From NCBI GenBank assembly GCA_009775195.1, contig VSPF01000024.1, forward strand, positions 1 to 21,492: 21,492 nt of DNA, given 5' to 3'. Numbering within the stretch: the stretch's first letter is position 1; each line of letters opens with the position of its first letter. A model generated the notes under the pieces. It did not search any database. It saw only the letters and a list, made by a program, of their open reading frames with translations, and was not told where the DNA came from. Origin of the DNA: Muribaculaceae bacterium (lineage in GTDB: Bacteria; Bacteroidota; Bacteroidia; Bacteroidales; Muribaculaceae). Made by a program: the position numbers and the translations under genes. Below, piece by piece: positions 8,101 to 16,272 of the stretch.

Positions 8101-10173
8101 ATGAATAAAACATTATACCCTGTCATATTGGTGACAGGCATGTGTCTGGCAAGCTCGTGCTCTGACGAAGTTATTCGTCCGGATGAGTGGCCTGAATGGC
8201 CGGCAAAAGCCGTGGTGAAAGTCAACGGACTCGAACTGACCGACACCTATTACACCACTTTCAACGGCACAAAGCTTTCGCTCACTCAGGGCCAGACCGT
8301 AGATTTCGACGGGCTTGACAAGCTGCAATATACCTTACAAAGCCATTTTTGGGATGTGACATCGGCCGGGCAGGCGGTGTTCAATGGCGCGACGGGCAAT
8401 TACGACGTAATCTACGACCATATCAACAACCTTCTATATATCGAGCAGCCAGAAGCGGAATATCCCGATGCGCTCTATGTCATCGGCGAACAGCTCGGCC
8501 ACTCGGGCGCGACCGAAGCTATATCCACTTCCTGGTCAATCGATGCTCCCGACAATGTGCAAAGCTGTCGCCGCGTGTCGTCCGATAAGTTTGAAATCAG
8601 TCTATATCTGGCACAGGGATTTAAATTCAAATTCTTCCGACACCATGGCTGGGGCTCGCATGAGGAAATCGAGATATGGGCCGAAGACCTCACCATCAAC
8701 CAGCCGACTCTCGTTACAGGTACAGGCGACTTCTGTGCCGGGCCGCTGTTCCAGGCGGGTGTGTATGACATCACAGTCGATTTGACCGCCAGGACTTTCG
8801 ATATTGTGAGCCGTGTGCCGGTTCAGCAGGAAGATTATTATGTCAACGGTGCGCTGATGGAGCCTTCCGGAGCGTTTCTACATACCCGTCAGACCCTTAC
8901 AACCGGTCAGGAAGTGGTGTTCGGCAATTTCGGCGGTATCGCCGACATGGTCCAGCCTCAGTTCTTCGAAGTCATCTCGGATGTCGAGGGACGCGCCGAG
9001 TTCATCGGCCCTACAGGAGAATATGACATTTATTTCGACGCTTCAGGCATGCTCATCTACACCGAGTGCCCGTCGATGAACCAATACGACGGCACTGCGA
9101 TGTGGGTTACCGGTTCGGGATTTGGTCATCCGAAAGCCAGTCGTGCAACTGTTGGAGCATGGAAACTTACAGAGCCGGCCGGTTCATTCCAAATGGTCAG
9201 AGTGGCCGAGGGAGTTTATGAGACATCGATGTATCTCGCCCACGATTTCGATGTGAAATTCTATCGCGCCCGCGACTGGGGCAGTGCCCGCTCGACCCAG
9301 CTTTTTGAGCCTGTACCTGGAAATCTGCTTGCCAAGGGTGTTGCTGGCACAACAGACTATTGCATGTTTACCGGCGACCTGCTTGCAGGGCCCGACTTCA
9401 CAGCCGGGAGCTATACGGTGCGTGTAGATTTCAACAACAAAATAGTATATCTTGCAGAACTTACGCCAAAGGAGATGGTAGCCCCCGTAGACTATAGGGT
9501 CAACGGAGTGTCGCTTAAGGCGGGCCGCTATGATGAGTTCCTGGAGGCTACCGTCAGTCTAACCAAGGGCGAGCGCGTCAGCTTTGAAAACTTCCAGTGT
9601 ATCGACTATATGCTACAGCCAGAATATTTTGTACGCAACGACGACGGTTCATACACCTTCAACGCCATGAGCGGCGAATACCGCGTGCTCTATGATGCCG
9701 ACGGTACCGAACACATCTGGACTGAGCGAACATCAGACGACGGCCTCTGGATTACCGGACAATATTTCGGCCACGGCCGCACCGGCGGATGGGATGTCGG
9801 ATATCACGACGATTCTATCTATATATCCAAAGGCTGGAGCTGGGACAATCCGCGCCAATATCTATGTTGCGCCGAGACCGCTCCAGGCATCTATGAAACC
9901 ACGTTCCTTATCCACAGCAGTTGGTCGCAGTTGACCCTTTACAGAAACCGTGGCTGGGACAACCGGATAATGTCGAGCGAGGTCACTATCACCGACACAA
10001 GTTCTTTCGGACGTTCATTCGCCTGGCAGGACGGAGTGGGCAATGATGCCAACTTCGGATGTACGGTCGGCAATATCGGCCAGGAATACGGCACATACCG
10101 CCTTGTGATTGACACAAACCAGAGTCCCATCGTTGTGAAGCCTGTGCTGCTCGACGGCCATGGTCATCATTAA
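8101..10173 (+). CDS. Three-repeat surface glycan-binding lipoprotein (SGBP, SusE/F position)
   Basis: A 690-residue lipoprotein in the SusE/SusF position, likely to hold polysaccharide at the cell surface. The lipobox ends at Cys20 (LASSC), followed by SDE. The rest is three tandem repeats of about 210-220 residues, starting near 37, 245 and 463. Each begins with a 'VNG' strand, then 'LTxGxxVxF', 'EYDxxYD' and 'W(V/I)xGxxFGH', then 'YExxxYLA', 'FKF(F/Y)RxxxWGS', 'DFCxG' and 'AGxYxxxVD', so each unit is probably two beta-sandwich subdomains. Exposed Trp and Tyr are abundant, as in carbohydrate-binding sites. The third repeat has drifted most: WGS is WDN and the DFCxG motif is lost. There is no catalytic motif. 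It lies 18 bp after the GH43-like gene and ends the core operon before a strong hairpin. The ligand is not identifiable by eye. Confidence 0.8.
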   Translation: MNKTLYPVILVTGMCLASSCSDEVIRPDEWPEWPAKAVVKVNGLELTDTYYTTFNGTKLSLTQGQTVDFDGLDKLQYTLQSHFWDVTSAGQAVFNGATGNYDVIYDHINNLLYIEQPEAEYPDALYVIGEQLGHSGATEAISTSWSIDAPDNVQSCRRVSSDKFEISLYLAQGFKFKFFRHHGWGSHEEIEIWAEDLTINQPTLVTGTGDFCAGPLFQAGVYDITVDLTARTFDIVSRVPVQQEDYYVNGALMEPSGAFLHTRQTLTTGQEVVFGNFGGIADMVQPQFFEVISDVEGRAEFIGPTGEYDIYFDASGMLIYTECPSMNQYDGTAMWVTGSGFGHPKASRATVGAWKLTEPAGSFQMVRVAEGVYETSMYLAHDFDVKFYRARDWGSARSTQLFEPVPGNLLAKGVAGTTDYCMFTGDLLAGPDFTAGSYTVRVDFNNKIVYLAELTPKEMVAPVDYRVNGVSLKAGRYDEFLEATVSLTKGERVSFENFQCIDYMLQPEYFVRNDDGSYTFNAMSGEYRVLYDADGTEHIWTERTSDDGLWITGQYFGHGRTGGWDVGYHDDSIYISKGWSWDNPRQYLCCAETAPGIYETTFLIHSSWSQLTLYRNRGWDNRIMSSEVTITDTSSFGRSFAWQDGVGNDANFGCTVGNIGQEYGTYRLVIDTNQSPIVVKPVLLDGHGHH

Positions 10174-10226
10174 ATCTCCAAATAAATCCCCAAGAGATTA
10201 ACCGTTAAAGAATTTTGAGCGTTTTT

Positions 10227-10288
10227 GCGGAGCCTTGATGCGCATCTTATTTTTCCAATAGGTTGTATATAATCGCATCAGGCTCCGC
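10227..10288 (+). terminator. Long inverted repeat between the SGBP and GH3 genes
   Basis: GCGGAGCCTTGATGCG (10227-10242) pairs with CGCATCAGGCTCCGC (10274-10288): 15 base pairs interrupted only by one bulged T, with a 31-base AT-rich loop. It sits in the 148-bp gap after the SGBP gene, followed by TTATTTAATC rather than a clean T run. It probably terminates or stabilises the susCD-SGBP mRNA, partly uncoupling it from the hydrolases. A possible housekeeping promoter overlaps it (TTTG at 10224-10227, 20 bases, then TATTTTTC at 10248-10255, one mismatch to TAnnTTTG). The symmetry is clear; the role is inferred. Confidence 0.55.
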
Positions 10289-10321
10289 TTATTTAATCAG
10301 AAACTTGAAATCTTAAAAATC

Positions 10322-12604
10322 ATGAAAAAACAAATCAGAGCTTTAATCCCCCTGGTCTGCATGGCACTGATGTGTTCTTGTAGTCAGCAAGGTAATGATA
10401 CAGACAGCCGGATGGACATGTTTATCGACAAGCTGATGGGGCGCATGACCCTTGAGCAGAAGCTCGGACAAATGAATCTTGTCACCGGGGGCGACATGGT
10501 CACCGGGCATGTGATGAGCAATGAGCTTGAGCAGATGATACGCCGCCAGGAGATAGGAGGGGTGTTTAATGTCAAAGGCGCCGGAAAGATTCTTGAATTG
10601 CAACGCATCGCTGTCGAGGAAACGGAACTCGGAATACCATTGCTTGTCGGTGCCGATATTATCCACGGCTACGAGACTGTATTCCCCATTCCCCTCGCTT
10701 TGTCATGCAGTTGGGACACGGTGGCCATTGAAAAGATGGCACGCATATCGGCCATTGAGGCAAGCGCATCAGGCATCAACTGGACCTATAGCCCCATGGT
10801 GGATATCTGTCGTGACCCTCGCTGGGGCCGCATCGCCGAGGGAAATGGCGAAGACCCCTATCTCGGGTCGGTTCTCGGGCCGGCCTACGTGCGCGGCTAT
10901 CAGGGAAAGGATATGTCGGGAAAAGATGAGATAATGGCTTGTGTGAAACATTTCGCTCTCTATGGGGCTGTGGAAGGCGGACGCGACTACAACACCGTCG
11001 ACATGAGCCGCCAGCGCATGTTCAACGAATATTTTCCCCCTTATGAAGCTGCCATCCGCAGCGGCGCGGCCAGCGTGATGAATTCATTCAATCTTGTCGA
11101 TGGAATTCCGGCTGCAGCCAACAAATGGCTTATGGTCGACGTGCTTCGCGACCGGTGGGGATTCGACGGGCTGCTCGTGACCGACTACGATGTGATTTCC
11201 GAGATGTCGACCCACGGCTATGCCTCACTTCCCGAAGCCTCGGTAAAAGTTCTTGAGGCCGGCACAGACATGGATATGGTGTCGTCGGGATACTACTCTA
11301 CCCTTAAGCAGTCGCTTGACAACAAGGCTGTGACAATGGAGATAATCGACAAAGCCTGTCGGCGCGTGCTTGAGGCTAAATACCGGCTCGGACTATTTGA
11401 AGACCCTTACAAATATTGCGACACGGCATCAGTTGCCGGAAAAATCTACACACCTGAACACAGGCGCGTGGCCCGCGATATCGCCACAGAGACGTTTGTC
11501 CTGCTCAAAAACGCCAATCAGACCCTGCCGCTGGTGCCAAAGGGGCGAATAGCGCTGATTGGACCGATGGCCGATGCCGCCAACAACATGTGCGGCATGT
11601 GGAGCATGACGTGCACCCCTTCTGCCCATGAATCACTGCTTGCAGCAATGACCAAAGAACTTCAGGGAAAAGCAGAGTTAATCTATTCCAAGGGGTGTAA
11701 TATCTATGCCGACAGTACGGTAGAGAATAATGCCAACGGCATAAGACCTATCGCGCGTGGCGACAACGAGCTGCTGCTGCGGCAGGCTATGGCCGCAGCC
11801 TCCAAGGCCGATGTCATCGTGGCCGCCTTGGGCGAATCGGCAGAAATGAGCGGCGAATCGGCATCGCGGGCCGACATCCGGCTTCCCGATGTGCAGCAAA
11901 AACTATTGCGAAGCCTGGCTGCGACCGGCAAGCCTGTGGTGCTGCTCCTGTTCACTGGCCGTCCGCTTGTCCTCACCTGGGAAGATGCCAACGTCGACGC
12001 CATACTCAATGTCTGGTTCGGGGGCAGCGAGGCCGCCGGTGCCATCTGCGACGTGGTCTTCGGCAGGGTGTCGCCCTCTGGTAAACTAACTACGACTTTC
12101 CCACGTCATGCCGGACAGATACCTTTGTATTACAATCACATGAACACCGGCCGTCCCGACCCGGATGCGAAAGTATTCAACCGCTATACCAGCAACTATA
12201 TCGACGAGAGCAACGAAGAACTATATCCCTTTGGCTACGGACTCAGCTATGCCACATTTGAATATGGCGCTGTGAGCCTCGACAAAACAACACTTACGGC
12301 CGGCGATTCCATTACGGCCTCGGTAAAGGTTACCAACACGGGCCACTGCAGGGCCACTGAGACAGTGCAGCTCTACACACGCGATATCTACGCATCGCTT
12401 GCCCGTCCGGTCAAGGAGCTAAAAGGTTTCAGACGAATTACACTCGAACCCGGAGAAAGCCGCGAAGTGACCTTCACTATCACCCCCAACATGTTGCGTT
12501 TCTATAATTCCCAGCTTGAATACGTTTGGGAACCCGGAGAATTCGACCTGATGACAGGCCCTGATTCAAAGAATCTCAGCTCCGTCCGTTTTGAACTGAA
12601 ATAA
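10322..12604 (+). CDS. GH3 beta-glycosidase (BglX-like)
   Basis: An exo-acting retaining glycosidase removing terminal beta-linked sugars, most often beta-glucosides. The 760-residue length and layout match BglX-type GH3 enzymes: signal/lipoprotein N-terminus (Cys18 or Cys20 in ALMCSC), TIM-barrel domain (about 30-370, with GADIIHGYETVFPIPLALS-like motif and DPRWGRIAEGNGEDPYL), alpha/beta sandwich (about 385-610) and a fibronectin III-like C-terminal domain (about 660-760). The predicted nucleophile is Asp288 (LLVTDYD) and the acid/base is Glu512 (MSGESASRADIRLP). No acidic surface signal follows the Cys, so a periplasm-facing location is likely. The GH30 gene starts 12 bp downstream, so the two are co-transcribed. 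Beta-glucosidase is the default label, but GH3 enzymes also cleave beta-xylosides and beta-galactosides. Confidence 0.93.
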   Translation: MKKQIRALIPLVCMALMCSCSQQGNDTDSRMDMFIDKLMGRMTLEQKLGQMNLVTGGDMVTGHVMSNELEQMIRRQEIGGVFNVKGAGKILELQRIAVEETELGIPLLVGADIIHGYETVFPIPLALSCSWDTVAIEKMARISAIEASASGINWTYSPMVDICRDPRWGRIAEGNGEDPYLGSVLGPAYVRGYQGKDMSGKDEIMACVKHFALYGAVEGGRDYNTVDMSRQRMFNEYFPPYEAAIRSGAASVMNSFNLVDGIPAAANKWLMVDVLRDRWGFDGLLVTDYDVISEMSTHGYASLPEASVKVLEAGTDMDMVSSGYYSTLKQSLDNKAVTMEIIDKACRRVLEAKYRLGLFEDPYKYCDTASVAGKIYTPEHRRVARDIATETFVLLKNANQTLPLVPKGRIALIGPMADAANNMCGMWSMTCTPSAHESLLAAMTKELQGKAELIYSKGCNIYADSTVENNANGIRPIARGDNELLLRQAMAAASKADVIVAALGESAEMSGESASRADIRLPDVQQKLLRSLAATGKPVVLLLFTGRPLVLTWEDANVDAILNVWFGGSEAAGAICDVVFGRVSPSGKLTTTFPRHAGQIPLYYNHMNTGRPDPDAKVFNRYTSNYIDESNEELYPFGYGLSYATFEYGAVSLDKTTLTAGDSITASVKVTNTGHCRATETVQLYTRDIYASLARPVKELKGFRRITLEPGESREVTFTITPNMLRFYNSQLEYVWEPGEFDLMTGPDSKNLSSVRFELK

Positions 12605-12616
12605 CTAAATATAGAT

Positions 12617-15151
12617 ATGCGACAAAATATAATAAACAAAAAAATAGTTCTTCTTGCCATACTGGCTGCAGCCATATCGCTCTCGGCCGCTGCCAGCGCT
12701 GTGGATTTGCCTGCCACTTGTTTTCTTATGCATTCGAGCGGACTGCATCTGGCCAGGGACAGGCAGGGCCACGCAGCCCTGGAGAATGCGGATGTGACCA
12801 GTCCGCAGATGCTCACGATTACCTCTGCTTCCGACGGATATTACAATCTCTTCGCACATGACGGTTCCGTGCTGTCACTCAGTGGCGACTACGACGCCTG
12901 CTTCCTCAGCGATGCCTCGTCGTTTAACGCCCAATACGCTATTGAGGCCGTCTCTGACTTCTATGTCACCCTGCGTTGCCGGGCAAACAACAAGTATGTC
13001 GGCGTAGACAACACTTCGCCCGGCTCGTGGGCTTATTCTGATAAGGATGAGCCAGACTATTGGTACCTGTCACGCGACCCTGCGCAAGCGCCGGCTCTTG
13101 ACGAATGTTCATATATCGTCGCGCCCGGAAGCCGACGACATCAGTTCGAAGGTTGGGGAGTGTCGCTTTGCTGGTGGGCCAACATGTGCGGAAAATGGAG
13201 CGATGACAAAATCGACAAAATCATAGACTGGCTTGTCAGTCCTGACGGGTTGAACTATAACATATTTCGATATAATATCGGCGGGGGTGACGATTCATCC
13301 CACGCCAACTGCCGCGAGCACCATATTCGCGACGGCAAGGGGGCGCGAGCCGAGATGGAGGGATTCAAGGATTCTTCGTCCGGCCCATATATATGGAGCC
13401 GTGACGAGGCGCAGCGCAAGATAATGCTTAAAATCAAGGAAAAACGTCCCGATGCCATATTCGAGGCGTTCAGCAATTCCGCCCCGTACTATATGACATA
13501 CAGCGGATGCGTTGCCGGCAATCACGACAGTAAGTCCGACAATCTCCGTCCGGAATGTTACGAAGAGTTCGCAGACTACCTCATAGATGTATGCCGCCAT
13601 TACAAGGATAAGTACGGCATAGAATTTCGCACGCTTGAACCATTCAACGAGCCTATGACCGACTACTGGTATGCCGGCGGCGAACAAGAAGGATGCCATT
13701 TCGGAGTCGGGTCGCAGATAGATTTCCTTAAGGTACTGGCCCCGAAACTCCGCCAGTCGGGACTTTCCACCACCGTCGCCGTCTCCGACGAGACAGCGGT
13801 AAATCAGTCTGTGCTTGATTTCATTGCCTACCGCGATGCCGGTGTCCTGGATATGGTAGGACAGTGGAATACACATAGCTACACCGCCGACGATTTTTCG
13901 CGAGCCAAACTCAGCTCTTTGTGCAATGAAGCCTCCATATGTCTGTGGATGAGCGAGGTCGGTGCCGACGGCTCAGGAATACGGGGCAACCTGAATCTTG
14001 CCCGAAGACTTGTCGATGATATCCGTTTCATGATGCCTTCGGCCTGGATTGACTGGCAGTATATCGAGGAAAATCATGACCAGTGGGGACTGGTGACGAC
14101 AAATGACTATCTCAATGGCGATGCGTGGCGTACGAAGAATTATTTTGTGCGTTCGCAGTTCAGCCGTTTCATCGGGCCCGGTTCGACTATCATCACGTCG
14201 CTCAATCCCAATACTCTCGCGGCGCTGCCCCCTGACGGAGACCGGCTTGTGATTGTGGCTCTGAATACCTCTCCGGCCGGCATCATTCATAGGGCAGACC
14301 TCTCCGCGTTCGAATCTGTAAAGTCTCCCGTTGCGGCTTACATCACTGATTCGTCGCACGATATGGCCTGGTTCAGTGATTATGAGCTCGGAGGCACCAC
14401 TCTGACATTCTCTCTCCCTCCGACATCTGTGGCAACACTGATTGTACCGGTGACCACCGGGCCGCTCCATGACGAGATAAACCCTGATGCCTCTTATCTG
14501 CTATGTCCTCGTACAGCCTCAGATATAGTGGTCACGGCCGATGACGACGGTGTGCGTCTGAAACCGGCGGTAATGAGTCCGGACCAACAATGGAGAATCA
14601 CACGCATCGGCGACCTATATGAGTTCAAGAACCTCTCTGGCCAGATTCTGACAGAGACCGATGAGAACAATTACTATCTCGACAGGGAGAATTACAAGAC
14701 AGGTCGCCAGGTATTCAGGCTCAACCGTATTGACCCGGTCCATTATTACATCACAAATGCCGACGGTTCCAGGGCTTTTGACCTTGAGGGAGAATCATCT
14801 TCGGTCAATACTCGTGTAGGATTGTGGAGATATGACGATACTCCCGACGCGCCTGTACACCGGCAATGGTCGCTGATAGAACTTCCGCAGAACGACATCT
14901 CTTCCGGAGATACTTCCATAGATATCGCAGACGGCCTTTCTCCTGTGACAGTGCGCGTACTGACCGATATCCCCGGTATGATGACGGTGAAAACCCTCAG
15001 CGGACATAGCGGCCCCCTACGAATTTACAATGTGCGGGGAGTCTGTGTCTATTCCGCCAGTTCTCCTGGCGAGACTGTGGTCCTCGATATGCCTGCGGGC
15101 TTTTATGTGGTCTGTCTCGGGTCGTTGTCGGTTCAGACAGTGGTGAAATGA
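12617..15151 (+). CDS. GH30 endo-glycosidase, beta-1,6-galactanase-like, with lectin-like domains at both ends
   Basis: An 844-residue secreted retaining hydrolase. Order: signal peptide (about 1-28, ASA-VD); an N-terminal beta-trefoil/ricin-like segment (about 30-155, with NNKYVGVD); a GH30 TIM barrel (about 165-510); its side beta-sandwich (to about 615); a second ricin-like lectin (about 622-755, QQWRI...FKNLSG and RQWSLIEL); and a C-terminal sorting-domain-like tail (about 770-844, LRIYNVRG...AGFYVVCLG). The barrel begins FEGWGVSLCWWA, the style of fungal and bacterial endo-beta-1,6-galactanases (GH30 subfamily 5) rather than the beta-1,6-glucanase branch. Predicted acid/base Glu345 (LEPFNEP) and nucleophile Glu447 (LWMSEVGADG). 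GNQEGCHF-like GGEQEGCHF also matches the galactanase branch. It has no lipobox. Family is firm; the beta-1,6-galactan activity is a well-motivated inference. Confidence 0.87.
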   Translation: MRQNIINKKIVLLAILAAAISLSAAASAVDLPATCFLMHSSGLHLARDRQGHAALENADVTSPQMLTITSASDGYYNLFAHDGSVLSLSGDYDACFLSDASSFNAQYAIEAVSDFYVTLRCRANNKYVGVDNTSPGSWAYSDKDEPDYWYLSRDPAQAPALDECSYIVAPGSRRHQFEGWGVSLCWWANMCGKWSDDKIDKIIDWLVSPDGLNYNIFRYNIGGGDDSSHANCREHHIRDGKGARAEMEGFKDSSSGPYIWSRDEAQRKIMLKIKEKRPDAIFEAFSNSAPYYMTYSGCVAGNHDSKSDNLRPECYEEFADYLIDVCRHYKDKYGIEFRTLEPFNEPMTDYWYAGGEQEGCHFGVGSQIDFLKVLAPKLRQSGLSTTVAVSDETAVNQSVLDFIAYRDAGVLDMVGQWNTHSYTADDFSRAKLSSLCNEASICLWMSEVGADGSGIRGNLNLARRLVDDIRFMMPSAWIDWQYIEENHDQWGLVTTNDYLNGDAWRTKNYFVRSQFSRFIGPGSTIITSLNPNTLAALPPDGDRLVIVALNTSPAGIIHRADLSAFESVKSPVAAYITDSSHDMAWFSDYELGGTTLTFSLPPTSVATLIVPVTTGPLHDEINPDASYLLCPRTASDIVVTADDDGVRLKPAVMSPDQQWRITRIGDLYEFKNLSGQILTETDENNYYLDRENYKTGRQVFRLNRIDPVHYYITNADGSRAFDLEGESSSVNTRVGLWRYDDTPDAPVHRQWSLIELPQNDISSGDTSIDIADGLSPVTVRVLTDIPGMMTVKTLSGHSGPLRIYNVRGVCVYSASSPGETVVLDMPAGFYVVCLGSLSVQTVVK

Positions 15152-15169
15152 TATAACACATATCTACGT

Positions 15170-16138
15170 ATGAAATCAATAATTATATCGCTGCTGACTC
15201 TATCAACAGGATTGACAGGAATGGCGCTTGACATTGACGATATAAATGTGCGTGACCCATTCATCTTCGCCAACGAGGCAGACTCTACCTATTATCTCTA
15301 TCGCTCCAAAAGTCCTGCATGGGACATTGCAGCCGAGAGAGGCGGGGTGCAGGTGTTGACGAGCCGCGACCTGAAAACTTGGTCCGAACCGGTCCAGGTT
15401 CTTGAAATTCCGGCTGATAATTGGGCAACGGGCACTATCTGGGCGCCGGAGATGCATGAAATCGACGGTCGGTTCTATATGTTCGCCACTGTCAATGACT
15501 CCATTTCCTGGAAAGCAACGCAAAACGGCAGGAAATATGAGCAAAGAGGCACTCAGATTTTTGTCGCAGATTCCCCCTCCGGGCCTTTTGTGCCGCTCGG
15601 CGAAAAACTTCCGGCCACCCCGGCAGGCCAGATGTGTCTCGACGGGACCTTCTACCGGGAAGACGGACGCAACTATATGGTATATTGCCATGAATGGGTC
15701 GAGATGTCCGACGGAACGGTAGAAATGGTGGAGCTTGATTCTGACATGAAGTCCGTGTCGTTTCCGGTGAGACTGTTTTGCGGTTCGGCCCCGGCATGGG
15801 CGTCGGGATGGCTCTCCGGCGATGAGATGTGCTATGTGACCGACGGGGTGTTCCTGTATAAATCGCCACAGTCGGGCAACCTTTACATGATATGGTCGGG
15901 AATGAGCGCTGACGGCTACGCGCTCGGGGTGGCCCGTTCGAAGACAGGGCGCATAACCGGCCCTTGGATTCAGGACCCCGAGCCCGTATTTTCCCAAGAC
16001 GGAGGACACGGCATGATTTTCAGGGATTTCGGCGGTGCCCTAACACTGGTGCTTCACCAGCCAAACAATCCGGAGGGCGCGGAGCGTATGCGGCTGTTTG
16101 AGATAGTGGAGACCGGGAATACCTTGAGACTTAAATAA
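15170..16138 (+). CDS. GH43-family glycosidase, secreted/periplasmic
   Basis: A 322-residue single-domain five-bladed beta-propeller with a type I signal peptide (about 1-19, TGMA-LDI), so probably periplasmic. Motifs run in GH43 order: NVRDPFIF with predicted base Asp29, IWAPEMHEIDGRFYMF, LDGTFYREDGRNYMVYCHEW with pKa-modulating Asp158, VTDGVFLYKS, then GGHGMIF and HQPN near the end. The position expected to hold the general-acid Glu reads Asp225 (TDG instead of EGP or EAP). I recall this TDG variant as shared by a Bacteroidetes GH43 group, so it need not mean loss of activity. Likely substrates are terminal arabinofuranose, xylose or galactose; the sequence does not decide. It starts 18 bp after the GH30 gene, clearly in the same transcript. 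Confidence 0.88.
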   Translation: MKSIIISLLTLSTGLTGMALDIDDINVRDPFIFANEADSTYYLYRSKSPAWDIAAERGGVQVLTSRDLKTWSEPVQVLEIPADNWATGTIWAPEMHEIDGRFYMFATVNDSISWKATQNGRKYEQRGTQIFVADSPSGPFVPLGEKLPATPAGQMCLDGTFYREDGRNYMVYCHEWVEMSDGTVEMVELDSDMKSVSFPVRLFCGSAPAWASGWLSGDEMCYVTDGVFLYKSPQSGNLYMIWSGMSADGYALGVARSKTGRITGPWIQDPEPVFSQDGGHGMIFRDFGGALTLVLHQPNNPEGAERMRLFEIVETGNTLRLK

Positions 16139-16272
16139 TCTCTCCTACGGATTCCGGAAGGGCACGTCGTAACTTTTTTAGTAACAATTCGTTTTTTCCG
16201 GCTATAGTTTGAGTAGATATTTCTGATGATGACGTTATTATAATATGAACCTTTAAATCTATCATATCATTT

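Noticed and set aside
12617..15151. GH30 as a beta-1,6-glucanase (GH30 subfamily 3), matching known beta-1,6-glucan PULs that also have GH3 and an SGBP
   Set aside because: The barrel entry GWGVSLCWWA and the GGEQEGCHF motif resemble the beta-1,6-galactanase branch, and the GH36 and GH43 genes do not fit a plain beta-1,6-glucan. Kept only as a weaker alternative.
15203..16009. Minus-strand 268-codon open frame opposite the GH43 gene
   Set aside because: The plus strand carries unmistakable GH43 motifs in order; the antisense product is rich in His/Arg/Cys with no family features.
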